A DNA stretch of 64,000 bases from positions 1 through 64,000 of the forward strand of contig JXCB02000048.1 in the NCBI GenBank assembly GCA_000828075.3. The letters are read 5' to 3'. The translations under genes were made by a program, and so were the position numbers. This document shows positions 8,299 through 17,450 of the stretch, piece after piece. The notes under the pieces are model-generated. The model worked only from the letters and a program-made list of their open reading frames with translations, was not told the DNA's origin and searched no databases. The stretch is from Tolypothrix campylonemoides VB511288. GTDB taxonomy: Bacteria > Cyanobacteriota > Cyanobacteriia > Cyanobacteriales > Nostocaceae. Numbering within the stretch: position 1 is the stretch's first letter; each line of letters begins with the position of its first letter.

Positions 8299-10116
8299 CT
8301 AGAACAGAGATAATTGTCGCTTGTTAGGTTCTAGTATTTCGGGAGCAGCTATTGTGAGAATTTCTTCTCGTTTTTTCTCAATCATGTCTAGATAATACTG
8401 ATGTGAATATTTATCATCACTAGTAATATTGGTTAACCCTCTAACACCATAATAGTAAGTGACTACATCACCAGGTTTTCCTAATTTGAGAAGTTCTTTT
8501 TCACCTTCACGAATTTTGCGAGTAATGGAAAGTTTTTCTATTGGATACTCTCCTGACAAAATTTGCGATTTGACATTTCTGTAATGTTCCTCGGCGCATA
8601 GCTGATTTTGAATGAAATGGGTTAAATATTCAACGGGAAATTCTTTTTCTAGCTTTGAGCGAGAACGGCTTCTCCAACTACCTTTGCGGATAATCATGCC
8701 ATCTTCTAGCCATAAGAGATAGTTCTTAGTTCCCCTTTCAGGAATAAACATCGCTTCGGCGATAAACTCTAGTTTGACGCTTATCTTTTTGGGTAATTGA
8801 GATTGAAGTGTAGCGTACACTTCTTCTGGTTTAGGGTGAGTAAAGAACACCCCATCAGTATCAACTTCTATAGGAGTTGCGCCAAGGCTGTTGATTACCT
8901 CAATCATGAACTGTAATATGCGCCTACCATAGGCTGTCACCAAGGCAGCTGCTTCCATATCGTTGAAAGCGAGTTCAGATGTTCCGAAGAACCCAAACTG
9001 AGAATTAGCCAGAACTTTGATGGATTCTCTTTTTTCCTTGGCAACAATGTCTCCAGTACTGGCAAGTTGTTCCAACCTCGACTTTTCAGTTACCAAATAT
9101 TGCAAGATGCTCAGCCCGATTCGCTTTGTATCCTTACGAGAGACAATTCCTTTCGACAATATAGTTCTGGGGTACATGGAACTGATATCGATGTATCCAA
9201 CCTTTCTATAGAGTCCTGGAATGGAGTCGGCACAACCTCCTTGGAATTTGTACTTGCGATCGGGTTTGGGTTTGTGTCCAGGATAATAATGCTCAAAAAT
9301 TCTTTCCCACTTTGTGCCGTTACCTGCCAGAGCTAACTGCTGGAGGTTCATGCCCGGTACAATCAATGTTTCATAGTAATAAGAGGGCACAAGCCGGTTG
9401 GCTATAAGTTGAGTATCTTCTAGGTCGTAGGTAAGATACTCCTTAATTTTCTGCCATCCCTGATTACCAGAACCAGCTTTCCAGCAAGCGAGAATTTCCT
9501 CGTAGGGGAGAACCAGTCGCGGTTCTGAGCGCAATCTCATTTCCAGTACCACTTGTTTGAGTGATCGCCCGTTGGTCAGTTCTTTAGCAACAAAATCCCA
9601 CTTGAGAACGCAGATAAAGATATCTACGTGCTGGCTATTTCGGATGAATACTTCCCGAATTTCCAGTGGTTCGCCGCGTACCTGGGCAGTTCGGATGATT
9701 CGTGTCTTAGATGCAATTCTAAATGGATGAGGAATGCCGTGTAACTCGCAGCGAATGATAATAAACGGTAGGTCAAATTCTGTTCCGTTGTAGGTGTAAA
9801 TGACTTCTGGTTTGCTTGCTTCTAAGTGTTTGAGAAACTCCTGGAGGATTTTGCTTTCGGCTCGATCCATAAAGATGGCAATCTCTCCTATCTCGCTCAT
9901 GCAGCCAATTGCATAGATACGATTTTCTCTTGGATTTATTCCTGCTGTCTCAATATCGACTACCAGAGTTTTGAGACTAGAGTACGGGGCAATATTTACC
10001 GAAGGATGCCACTCAGGTATTGGGGTAGTATCTGACCAGAATATGTCAAGTCTTTCCTCATTAAGAATGATTTTATTACCAGATTTTGTAATAAAATCTC
10101 GCTGGTTGTAATTCAT
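8299..10116 (-). CDS. polB: Family B DNA polymerase with C-terminal clamp-binding motif
   Basis: All core motifs of a proofreading family B polymerase are visible. ExoI is DIET (D54, E56). ExoII is YNGTEFD (N110, D115). ExoIII is Y230-x3-D234. Motif A is DISSMYP (D310). Motif B is KVLANSQFG (K367-G375). Motif C is DTDG (D419, D421). The usual tyrosine of motif B is phenylalanine (F374). At 605 residues it is shorter than E. coli Pol II (about 780). It ends RQLSLF, a canonical beta-clamp-binding peptide, so it probably works on the clamp encoded at 12840-14216. Protein-primed polymerases are less likely because no terminal-protein insertion is evident. Confidence 0.93.
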   Translation of the reverse strand: MNYNQRDFITKSGNKIILNEERLDIFWSDTTPIPEWHPSVNIAPYSSLKTLVVDIETAGINPRENRIYAIGCMSEIGEIAIFMDRAESKILQEFLKHLEASKPEVIYTYNGTEFDLPFIIIRCELHGIPHPFRIASKTRIIRTAQVRGEPLEIREVFIRNSQHVDIFICVLKWDFVAKELTNGRSLKQVVLEMRLRSEPRLVLPYEEILACWKAGSGNQGWQKIKEYLTYDLEDTQLIANRLVPSYYYETLIVPGMNLQQLALAGNGTKWERIFEHYYPGHKPKPDRKYKFQGGCADSIPGLYRKVGYIDISSMYPRTILSKGIVSRKDTKRIGLSILQYLVTEKSRLEQLASTGDIVAKEKRESIKVLANSQFGFFGTSELAFNDMEAAALVTAYGRRILQFMIEVINSLGATPIEVDTDGVFFTHPKPEEVYATLQSQLPKKISVKLEFIAEAMFIPERGTKNYLLWLEDGMIIRKGSWRSRSRSKLEKEFPVEYLTHFIQNQLCAEEHYRNVKSQILSGEYPIEKLSITRKIREGEKELLKLGKPGDVVTYYYGVRGLTNITSDDKYSHQYYLDMIEKKREEILTIAAPEILEPNKRQLSLF

Positions 10117-10289
10117 AAGTTACAAAATTAATTACTCTTTTTTGGCATGAATCCTTGTGGTTTAGTAGGGAGTTTTTTTGACGGTAAAAATACCTCAAAA
10201 ATGATGTTTAGATTATTAGGAAGTGCGAATATTGAAAGCGGCTGCACCAACGGTTCTTTTTCTTCTAATAGTGCGGTCATAATCCTGTA

Positions 10290-10976
10290 CTAGGGTACTG
10301 CTGCTAATATTGATGTTGTTGCTGTAAGCAGCCATACTGGAAATTCGCGTACTTTTAATTGATTGTAAATGTTTTTAAGCTCTGACTTGTATTCCAGCCA
10401 AGCAAAGGCTACTAATTCTTTAAGAAGGTCTTGCCTACCATTACTGTATATGTATTTGCACGCTTCATCTACACATCGCTCATGAGTTTGTTTGTAAGCA
10501 ATTGTTATTTCTAGCATTTGGATTTTTTCTGCTTCTGGTACTTGCCAAGAGTGAATTGAATTGGTGCTGTATAAATTTTTGGCACAGCTAAAGGCAACTG
10601 CTAGAATACAGTCAACGTGTTTTCTAAGTCGGTCAATTTCAAGCAGACAGTCCTTAAAATGCGCTATTCCATTGCTGCATTGAACTGAATTTCCCTTAAC
10701 TTGTTCTGATAGCTGTCTGGTGGCGAATGGTCCATCGATAGTTAGTGTGCCATTAATGGCTATATCTAAAATTTCGAGAAAACGTTTTTTAAATAGTGCA
10801 AGGGTTTGTTTACGGTCTAAGGTTTTAGGACGGGAATAGATAACTCCGCTAATTTCTGATTTATCCGGACATTCATCTCCTACGCCTGGAAAATGCCTCC
10901 AATAAGGTGGCATTTTTTCACCCTTAGCGAGGCATAACTCGCCGAAACATTTGGAGTCGAAGCGGTAATTCATCAA
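10290..10976 (-). CDS. Hypothetical protein
   Basis: This 228-residue protein was not recognised. It has a helical C-terminal half and several cysteines but no clear motif or transmembrane signal. It starts at TTG 10976 or ATG 10973. A 41-codon open frame (10924-11049) overlaps the start in another frame and may be a leader peptide or chance. The gene lies between dnaX and polB in the same direction. Confidence 0.6.
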   Translation of the reverse strand: MMNYRFDSKCFGELCLAKGEKMPPYWRHFPGVGDECPDKSEISGVIYSRPKTLDRKQTLALFKKRFLEILDIAINGTLTIDGPFATRQLSEQVKGNSVQCSNGIAHFKDCLLEIDRLRKHVDCILAVAFSCAKNLYSTNSIHSWQVPEAEKIQMLEITIAYKQTHERCVDEACKYIYSNGRQDLLKELVAFAWLEYKSELKNIYNQLKVREFPVWLLTATTSILAAVP

Positions 10977-11297
10977 TATACGTATCGAAATCTGCGATTG
11001 CTGCTGGCAATAAAAGTCCTGTACGAAGGCTAATTGCTTTAACTGACATAATTTTAATCAGATACTTCCAGAATGCCAGTTGTTAAATTTTGTTGTGGTC
11101 TTGTTTGATATCTTAATTTTTTGCTTCCCAATCAGGGCAGTCTTTATTAAGATTGGGGCTTACTACACAAGGTAGATATTGCTGTAGATGCAATTTGTGT
11201 ATTATATTTTATGTGATTTTTGATGGCTAAAAAAAACTTTCCCCAAAGTTTTTTATCGGGGAAAGTGAGTGTCTTTATAAAGTGACGAACATTTGAA
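10977..11297. other. Intergenic stretch between dnaX and the 228-residue gene
   Basis: Apart from a possible 41-codon frame (minus strand, 10924-11049) and the terminator at 11236-11266, I see no gene here. The sequence is AT-rich, and a promoter for the polB side is likely but cannot be placed. Confidence 0.4.
11236..11266 (-). terminator. Terminator downstream of dnaX
   Basis: The 9-bp stem ACTTTCCCC / GGGGAAAGT is followed on the minus strand by seven T residues, giving a typical intrinsic terminator for the dnaX transcript. Confidence 0.8.
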
Positions 11298-12771
11298 CTA
11301 GGCGGTTTGTAATTGAGACTTCATCTGAAGCTTTTGTACCAGTTGTACCCAGGCTGGCGCTTTCTTACCTTTAATGGGAGTAAGATTGTTCCAGTGCATT
11401 TCCAGTTCAGATTGGGATAAATGTGGGAGTTGTTCCTTACCCCAATTGATTGCATATTGGATTGTTTTCCAATTAGTCCAAGGTTGTTTTGCTCCTTTGA
11501 TATTGCTTAACTCAATTAGTGTTGCTTCCAACCAAAGTTTAGCTGCCTCCGAGTCACGCATTAACTGTTGTCTTGACATTAACAGGGCAATACTTGCTTG
11601 AATCTGGGTTATTTCCCACATTTGAGAAATAGTTACGAGTTCTTCCCAGGTGTCTTTCTCCAGTTGAGTAATTTGTCTATTATCAGGAGCAGTTTTAGCG
11701 ACTAGCAGGTCTTTGAGAAACCCAGTTAAACTTGAGTATATGACGAACGGGTTCTTGCCATACTCAATTAAGTCCTGGAGAATTTGTAAGTTAGCTGTTA
11801 CTTCCCCTTTGGCAAAGTTTTCGGTTAGGGTAAGTAGGTCGTGTTCGGGAACGACACCTGATAATTCCCAAACCCAATTTGGTGTTATTTCTTCTACTCC
11901 CAAGTTGCTCAATTGATCGAGCAATACAAGACAGTTGCGAAGAAAGCCTCCACAAGACTTGACAATTGCCCAAATACCAGGTGCGTTAATGTTAATGTTT
12001 TCGTTCTGGGCAACTTCTGATAAATACTGAACAAGTGTTTCTAGTCCTACTCTCCTAAAATCAAACTTTTGGCAGCGCGAGATGATAGTTTCGGGAACCT
12101 TGTGTATTTCAGTTGTGCAGAAGATGAAAACTACATGACGGGGCGGATTTTCAATAGTCTTGAGAAGCGCCTGCCACGATTGGCTGCTTAAGGCATGACA
12201 TTCATCAATAATGAAAATTTTGAATCTGCTCTCGACTGGTGCAAACTGGGTAGTGGATATTAGCTCGCGCATCAGTTCTACTCCGCTATTGCTTGCCGCA
12301 TCCAGTTCGGTTACATCGAGGGAGGAGGAAGCTGTAATTCCCTTGCATGAGTTGCACTTTCCGCAGGGTTCAGTTGTCGGCTTTTCGGTTGATTGACAGT
12401 TGACTCACATCTTGCACCTATCCGTAGAAAACCGTACAAACCAAAAATATGTGCAATAAAGCTACATTATTTTTATTGGCTTTTCTCGCTATATAAAGGA
12501 CTTTTGGTTTCATACTGAGTAACGAAGTACCATCAAATTTTCTTGGTGCAAGATGTGAGTTGAGTGATTTGGCGATGATGCGGGCGGTACTAGTTTTACC
12601 CGTGCCTTTGGGACCATTAAACAGGTAAGTGGGTGCAATCTTGTGATGTGCGATCGGGTCGCGACTCCCTCCTGGGAGTATCGCATTTGTGAGGGTGCGG
12701 ACAATATGCTCTTGTCCGATAACTTCGCTAAGAGTTTGGGGACGATATTTCAGATGTAGTGGTTGGTACAT
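11298..12771 (-). pseudogene. dnaX: DNA polymerase III gamma/tau subunit gene, split by a MITE
   Basis: DnaX is the ATPase of the clamp loader. The first part (12771 to about 12560) encodes MYQPLHLKYRPQTLSEVIGQ and the P-loop GPKGTGKT up to AKSLN. The second part (from 12403) continues exactly where DnaX should, with LNCQST, the zinc-binding CGKCNSC and LDVTELDAASNSGVELMREL, then IFIIDECHAL and the SRC motif. Between them lies a terminal-inverted-repeat insertion that adds 160 bp (1 mod 3), with in-frame stops. What remains is a 117-residue N-terminal peptide and a 324-residue piece starting at ATG 12272, which separates Walker A from Walker B. The intact gene would be short, like the gamma form. 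Confidence 0.9.
12404..12559. mobile_element. MITE-like insertion inside dnaX
   Basis: The 156-bp insertion has perfect 15-bp inverted ends (CTCACATCTTGCACC at 12404-12418 and its complement at 12545-12559). It is flanked by TTGA on both sides (12400-12403 and 12560-12563), consistent with a 4-bp target duplication. It encodes no protein. Removing it with one TTGA copy restores the DnaX frame exactly (SLN-CQST). The parent transposase is unknown. The short duplication would suit an IS5-like family, but that is inference. Confidence 0.88.
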
Positions 12772-12801
12772 AGGTTTGATGATGAATGGTGGTATTTATG
12801 T

Positions 12802-12831
12802 ACTCCCTACCATTGACATTTGGTAGGGAGT
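12802..12831 (-). terminator. Hairpin after dnaN
   Basis: The perfect 11-bp stem ACTCCCTACCA / TGGTAGGGAGT lies 9 bp after the dnaN stop. The following minus-strand sequence is AT-rich but lacks a clean T-run. Confidence 0.55.
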
Positions 12832-12839
12832 TTGGATTT

Positions 12840-14216
12840 TTAAGCGTTTGCTGCTTCTTTCTTCGGTTGTGATGAGCGTGAGCTTGACTTACCCTTATTG
12901 GTAGGCTTAGCTACTGTGGGTGGTGTTTCTACTTGAGGGGTTTCGTTGTCTACAGTTACTACTGTCTCTGTCTCCTTGGTTTCTTTGATTGGCTCTGCTG
13001 CGTTGTTTGCCTCAAGGTCGGAAACTTCCTTATCGGGAGGAACCTCTGTTTCAGATTTCATGCTTTCCGTGTCTATCCTTTCAAATCCCTGCTTAATTTC
13101 TACTGGCATTACCAGATACAACTGATTAAGCAATCCACCTACTGGGCAGATGATGACTGGATGCGTGGGTTTATTGCACCGCACTACAATTTCATCCGTA
13201 CTAATGTGCTTTAACCCTTCAAGAACATAGTCGATATTTAATCCAATACCGATGTTTTCTGAATTACTGCTAGTTGACGGTTTCATCAGTACCGAGTCAA
13301 CCGCATCCCCGATATCAGTTGCTTCGGTGTATAGCGTTGCTTGCGTTGCTTTTAACTTCCAAAGGATTTTGACAATCTTTTGCTTGCGTTCGGCAAGATA
13401 ACTTACCCGTTTGAGCGCGCTCTCGAATCCCTTCCGCTCTAGTGTAAATTCGTACTCAAATGACCGAGGAATCAAGCTGTTGATTTTCGGGTATTCTCCC
13501 TCTAGAAGTCGAGAAGTAACCTTGGTGTTAGGAAGGCTAAACTCGATGGTTTTATCTGATAGGAGAATATTGCATACGCTTGTATCGGCGCTTTGAGAGA
13601 GAATTTTGTTTAACTCGCCAAGCGACTTAGCTGGAACGGTAAAGTTGATTGGTTCAGGATATTCGCTATCGAGTGTTCCTGTTACCAGTGCGAGCTTGTG
13701 ACCGTTTGTACTAGCGGCTTGCCACTTGTTGGTATGAATGTCAAAGTTGATACCAGTTAAAACCAACTTTGTTTCATCGCTGTTGGCACAATAGAGCGTT
13801 CCTTCAAGTGCGGCTTGTAGTTTCTTTGCAGCAAGATTTATTTCGGTTGGGTTTTTGCTTGGTGGAAGCGTTGGGAACTCGTGACTGTTTCCTCCAATTA
13901 GGCGACACTTACCGCTATTGTGAGTAATAATACAAGCTTGGTTTTCAACAAGAAGGCTAATTTCTCCCTTGACATTACTAACAGTGTCGGTTAGCAGCTT
14001 GGCGGGGAGTGCTGCTAACCCTTGAGTTTCCACATTAGCTGTGGTTGTAGTATGAATAGTCAGGTTAAGGTTTGTGCCAACTGCTGATACTGTCCCGTTT
14101 ACGTCTGCAATAAGTAAGATATTTCCTAAGATTGGGTCAGTTGGTTTGGGACTAACTGCGAGGTAAGCAGTTTCCAAAAGTTCCGCGAGTTTAGATTGTT
14201 CGATGGTTAGTTTCAT
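12840..14216 (-). CDS. dnaN: DNA polymerase III beta subunit (sliding clamp)
   Basis: The beta clamp encircles DNA and tethers polymerases and repair enzymes. The protein has the three-domain clamp pattern, beginning MKLTIEQSKLAELLETAYLA, with repeated strand motifs such as TGINFDIHTNKWQAASTNGHKLAL and EGEYPKINSLIPRSFE. At 458 residues it exceeds the usual 365-385. The extra 75 or so residues form an acidic, Thr/Pro-rich tail ending in a Ser/Lys-rich stretch. Normal clamps end with a conserved PMR-type tail near the binding pocket, so this extension is unusual. Several neighbours carry clamp-binding peptides. Confidence 0.9.
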   Translation of the reverse strand: MKLTIEQSKLAELLETAYLAVSPKPTDPILGNILLIADVNGTVSAVGTNLNLTIHTTTTANVETQGLAALPAKLLTDTVSNVKGEISLLVENQACIITHNSGKCRLIGGNSHEFPTLPPSKNPTEINLAAKKLQAALEGTLYCANSDETKLVLTGINFDIHTNKWQAASTNGHKLALVTGTLDSEYPEPINFTVPAKSLGELNKILSQSADTSVCNILLSDKTIEFSLPNTKVTSRLLEGEYPKINSLIPRSFEYEFTLERKGFESALKRVSYLAERKQKIVKILWKLKATQATLYTEATDIGDAVDSVLMKPSTSSNSENIGIGLNIDYVLEGLKHISTDEIVVRCNKPTHPVIICPVGGLLNQLYLVMPVEIKQGFERIDTESMKSETEVPPDKEVSDLEANNAAEPIKETKETETVVTVDNETPQVETPPTVAKPTNKGKSSSRSSQPKKEAANA

Positions 14217-14250
14217 TTGCTACTTCATTTTTAGTAGATGATTTCTTAAC

Positions 14251-14270
14251 GGGTGCTATTTCTAGCACCC
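14251..14270 (-). terminator. Hairpin after the 335-residue gene
   Basis: An 8-bp stem GGGTGCTA / TAGCACCC with a 4-base loop lies between the 335-residue gene and dnaN. There is no strong T-run, so it may only attenuate. Confidence 0.5.
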
Positions 14271-14287
14271 TTTTCGGTTACTGATTG

Positions 14288-15295
14288 TTAGTAGGGCAGT
14301 TGTTCCATCCCCCTGCTATAGGCTGTATGGGCATCACCTGTTGTACTTGCGGGAAGTGCTGCTACTGGCATATCGGCTGCACCTATCAGGCGATTATGTT
14401 CGGCTACAATTGTTGAGGTTTTGCCAATGCGGTGGGAGAATTCGGGGTTTGCTTGCATAGTCGTTTGGAATTCGGCTTCTTTGTCTTCTGAGAAGAACTC
14501 AAGGAAGTCGCTACCGTCTGGGTTTGGTGATTTGTAGGAGGAAACAACTGCTACCCAGGATTTATCTTTTTGGTTGACTGCCTCCTTTGGTTCTAGCGAC
14601 GGTGTAAAGGTAGGTTGGAATACGCCCAGGCGATGAAATTCTGCGCGTTTCTCAGCTACGGTTGTATCAGTGAACCGGGCGTATGCAACCTCTAGTTCGC
14701 GTTGAAACTGCTTGTAAGCCTCGCCAAACCGTGATGACGCAACACCTTTAATTGACAGGACAATTGGTACTGAGTGCAGGTTGTTGTTGTTTTCATCGAC
14801 AAGTTGTAACAAGTAGAACCGTCTCAATACCGCCGCATCTTTTCCTAGCGCTTGGTACATTTCATACCCATCAGGTGATTCGTACACTCCGACGATTTTG
14901 CCGTCATCGCGCTGTTCAATATATCTAGGAGAGACATCGAGAATGTGCATCCTGGGAGATTGCAGCAGTACTCCCATTTCTGGTGTGCCGCTGGAGAAGG
15001 TATGCTTGTGGGTGGGTTCTTGCCCCTGCCAGTTGATTCCTGCCAAGAACTTGTCTTTGATGAACAACCCGACTTTTTCTGCCTCCATGTGGTTGATTAC
15101 TTGACAGATGCAGATATTGCTAATTGGTGCGTTGTACTCAGGATTTGCAAACTTAGAAATAGCTGATTTACGCTTGTGTATATCAACTCTCCCATTTTGA
15201 ACAGTTTCTTGAATGGGTTCAGATTGTGGAGCTGCGGTTTCTTGAGCAGTTTCTTGAGCGACACTTGTAGCAGGTTTTGTTTGATTTATTGCCAT
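14288..15295 (-). CDS. Conserved hypothetical protein in replication block
   Basis: The 335-residue protein starts with a Gln/Thr/Ala-rich flexible segment of about 45 residues, followed by a folded domain. It lacks membrane segments and recognisable catalytic motifs. It may belong to a cyanobacterial domain-of-unknown-function family (DUF5895 came to mind, uncertain). Its place just upstream of dnaN, on the same strand, and its soluble mixed alpha/beta character would suit a DNA-binding replication accessory protein, but this is conjecture. Confidence 0.7.
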   Translation of the reverse strand: MAINQTKPATSVAQETAQETAAPQSEPIQETVQNGRVDIHKRKSAISKFANPEYNAPISNICICQVINHMEAEKVGLFIKDKFLAGINWQGQEPTHKHTFSSGTPEMGVLLQSPRMHILDVSPRYIEQRDDGKIVGVYESPDGYEMYQALGKDAAVLRRFYLLQLVDENNNNLHSVPIVLSIKGVASSRFGEAYKQFQRELEVAYARFTDTTVAEKRAEFHRLGVFQPTFTPSLEPKEAVNQKDKSWVAVVSSYKSPNPDGSDFLEFFSEDKEAEFQTTMQANPEFSHRIGKTSTIVAEHNRLIGAADMPVAALPASTTGDAHTAYSRGMEQLPY

Positions 15296-15348
15296 AAATT
15301 TAGTTAATTGAAATCAATCTTTAATGCGTTAGGCGAAAAGCTGTGGTA

Positions 15349-15381
15349 AAAAAACTTAAGTCGCCTGTTAGAAGACGACTT
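15349..15381 (-). terminator. Terminator downstream of the 86-residue gene
   Basis: A short AAGTCG / CGACTT stem is followed on the minus strand by AAG and seven T residues. Confidence 0.6.
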
Positions 15382-15510
15382 TTAATATTTTTTGAACTTT
15401 GAGCTATTTAGGTGAAATTTTAATTCTGAATAATTTCGGTTGTGGTATTAACAAGTGCTTTGTATAATTGTTGGAGGATGATAATAAATTGCCTGATTAA
15501 GAAGGCAGAA

Positions 15511-15575
15511 GTACGTTCGCGTAGCGTGTCCGAAGGACACAGGCAGCTATGCTGCTATGCTTCCCCACGAATGAA
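15511..15575. repeat. Nostoc-type GC-rich palindromic repeat
   Basis: GC-rich nested palindromes (TTCGCGTAGCG, GTGTCCGAAGGACAC, AGCAGCATAGC-type pairs) interrupt the AT-rich spacer between 15296 and 15617. Related sequences recur at 28885, 48071, 51061, 54632 and 63955. They are typical of interspersed repeats in Nostocales genomes. Confidence 0.65.
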
Positions 15576-15617
15576 TACGTTCGATTTAATAAAGTTCGCA
15601 CTTTTTTATTTTTCGAC

Positions 15618-15878
15618 CTAATTAAATTCAGGGGCTTTAAACCTTATGGCAGAGAACAGAGGACTTATTTTTGTATCAAAGCTTACCTTCTTTCCTTCTC
15701 CCTTCTGCCCTCTGCCTTTCTTCGGTAAAAGTGTATTTTTCGTTGTGAAATTCAGTGACACAGATATCGTTTTTGAATTGTAAATTGCAACGGTTTGTTC
15801 TTCAGGAGCGCCGTAGGTTGTTACGTAACTTCCTTTGCCGGGAATAAACCTGTAGAATATAATAGTTTCGATGGCCAT
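15618..15878 (-). CDS. Small hypothetical protein with repeat-derived tail
   Basis: The start has a good ribosome-binding site (AAGGAG seven bases ahead of ATG at 15878). Residues 1-50 look like a normal small protein. The C-terminal part (KKGRGQKGEGKK) is encoded by a purine-rich GGCAGAGGGCAGAAGGGAGA-type intergenic repeat common in cyanobacteria. The repeat probably invaded the end of the gene and replaced its original C-terminus. Function is unknown. Confidence 0.55.
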   Translation of the reverse strand: MAIETIIFYRFIPGKGSYVTTYGAPEEQTVAIYNSKTISVSLNFTTKNTLLPKKGRGQKGEGKKVSFDTKISPLFSAIRFKAPEFN

Positions 15879-16096
15879 ATTTTATCTCCTTGTTCGTCGG
15901 GGTTTGGTTTCAAGCATTTTCTTAGTAAGCTTAGTCGCGTTTGTGACTTTCCAACCAGCAAGCTTGCACTTAGCAATTGCTACTTATAGCTCTTGCTAAT
16001 TAAGGATTTTGTATCTCAAGTATCCTCCCCATACAGGGAAGATATACGTAAAATACTTGTCATTAATTTGGCAGTATGCCATGCACTTGTAGTACA

Positions 16097-17146
16097 CTAT
16101 GGTTTGATGATTTTGATGATTCTGGTGGCTACAGCTGTGGGGTTATTTGAACTAAGGAAGGCATTTTTATCTACCATCTCGACATAAGTATTGTGGGTTT
16201 CTAACCATTCTTTAAATCTTGCATACTTGCGGTTGAAGAAAACTGATTCTGGTACTACTGAAATTAGTAATCCACCTGATATAAGTAGCTTCCATGCGTA
16301 GTAGATATGTTCGACAAGTCCACAAAACGGAGGGTTCATGATACAGGCATTGTATTGATGGTTAGGGTGAAACTCTAGAAAGTTTTTTCCTACGAGATTA
16401 AACCCTTTGAGTTCGAGAATATGTCGTAATTTGGGATGGATTTCAACTACCTCTAATTGAACAGTTGGATGATTTTTGCTGATGTACTCGGCAATCTTTC
16501 CGCTACCAGCACTTGGCTCTAGAATTTGCCAATTTTGTTGAATATCCGCCAGTTCAATAAGCCGCTGACAAATTGATTCAGGAGTAGGAAAGAAATCTCC
16601 TGATTTCATTCCGATAATCTCCAGTTCAAGTTTGTTAAGTTGTTGTTTGGTAGTATCGATTTCTTCAGGTTTTACACAAATCTGAATTTCTTCTATCGCA
16701 GATACAATCTCGCTTGGTGTGTGTAAACCTGCACGGCTGAGTGATTTCACCCAATTTTGATAATATTCATCGTTGAGAACTGCTTGTACTTCCTGCGCGG
16801 TTTTTCCCCTTTGAGAAATTCTAAACAGTGCTTCAACCTGTAACTTTTGCGAGAAACCACGTAATCTGGGTGGGATATTTCCTGTTTCCCACATTTGTGC
16901 AATTGCAAGTAACCAAGACTGGATAATCTCAAGTTCAACACCTTCCTGAATTATTCCTTGAGCAATGGTTTTGCGGCGGTGTGTCGCCCTTTGATTACCG
17001 ATAGCAGGGTTTTTCTTTTGGTCAATAATTGATTGCATCGAAGCGGCAAGTTCCCGTAGCCTTTCGGCTTTTTTGGTGTCGGGAATGTTAAAAATGTCGA
17101 CGCTGAAATTATCTTGTTGTGGTAGACTGAACAGGGATAGTTGCAT
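16097..17146 (-). CDS. N6-adenine-type DNA methyltransferase, N-terminal clamp-binding peptide
   Basis: The 349-residue protein has the AdoMet-binding motif I (LEPSAGSGK, 209-217), the catalytic NPPF (271-274) and an FFPTP segment (185-189) seen in class I DNA N6-adenine methylases. The first 180 residues are helical and may recognise DNA. It begins MQLSLFSL, a beta-clamp-binding sequence, which hints that it may follow the replication fork. No cognate restriction enzyme is adjacent, although a nuclease-like gene lies two genes upstream. It is separated by 4 bp from the small gene upstream, as in an operon. Confidence 0.83.
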   Translation of the reverse strand: MQLSLFSLPQQDNFSVDIFNIPDTKKAERLRELAASMQSIIDQKKNPAIGNQRATHRRKTIAQGIIQEGVELEIIQSWLLAIAQMWETGNIPPRLRGFSQKLQVEALFRISQRGKTAQEVQAVLNDEYYQNWVKSLSRAGLHTPSEIVSAIEEIQICVKPEEIDTTKQQLNKLELEIIGMKSGDFFPTPESICQRLIELADIQQNWQILEPSAGSGKIAEYISKNHPTVQLEVVEIHPKLRHILELKGFNLVGKNFLEFHPNHQYNACIMNPPFCGLVEHIYYAWKLLISGGLLISVVPESVFFNRKYARFKEWLETHNTYVEMVDKNAFLSSNNPTAVATRIIKIIKP

Positions 17147-17150
17147 TAGT

Positions 17151-17450
17151 CTATTCCTTTAAATCTTTGAAAGCGCACTCAATAATTAGTTCAGTTGGTA
17201 CATTCCAGGCCTTTACCTCAAATAAAGTTTTGAGGCGTTCTGACGGGCGAATAATGGCATTGCTGCATTTATTTTTCCGAATCAGCCATTGTTGGAACTT
17301 TTGGGCTTGATTTTCATCATCAAAACCAAAATAAGTGGTTTTGCGAATGCCTAAAGGATTAGTGATTGTCCCTACCCGACGGGAGAGGAGATTGAATGTC
17401 CAACCTGAAGGGGTGAGTTCAATTTTGGTAATTTCTAATGCTGGATTCAT
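17151..17450 (-). CDS. Small hypothetical protein
   Basis: This soluble 99-residue protein is not recognised. It overlaps the nuclease gene upstream by 4 bp and ends 4 bp before the methyltransferase start, so the three are very probably co-transcribed and may act together on DNA. Confidence 0.7.
   Translation of the reverse strand: MNPALEITKIELTPSGWTFNLLSRRVGTITNPLGIRKTTYFGFDDENQAQKFQQWLIRKNKCSNAIIRPSERLKTLFEVKAWNVPTELIIECAFKDLKE

Noticed and set aside
11298-12771. Programmed frameshift or split DnaX as a designed arrangement
   Set aside because: The gap has perfect terminal inverted repeats and flanking TTGA copies, and removal restores the canonical sequence, so a mobile insertion explains it.
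15993-16187. Plus-strand 64-codon frame near the methyltransferase end
   Set aside because: It overlaps the 3' end of the methyltransferase and has no family resemblance or ribosome-binding site.
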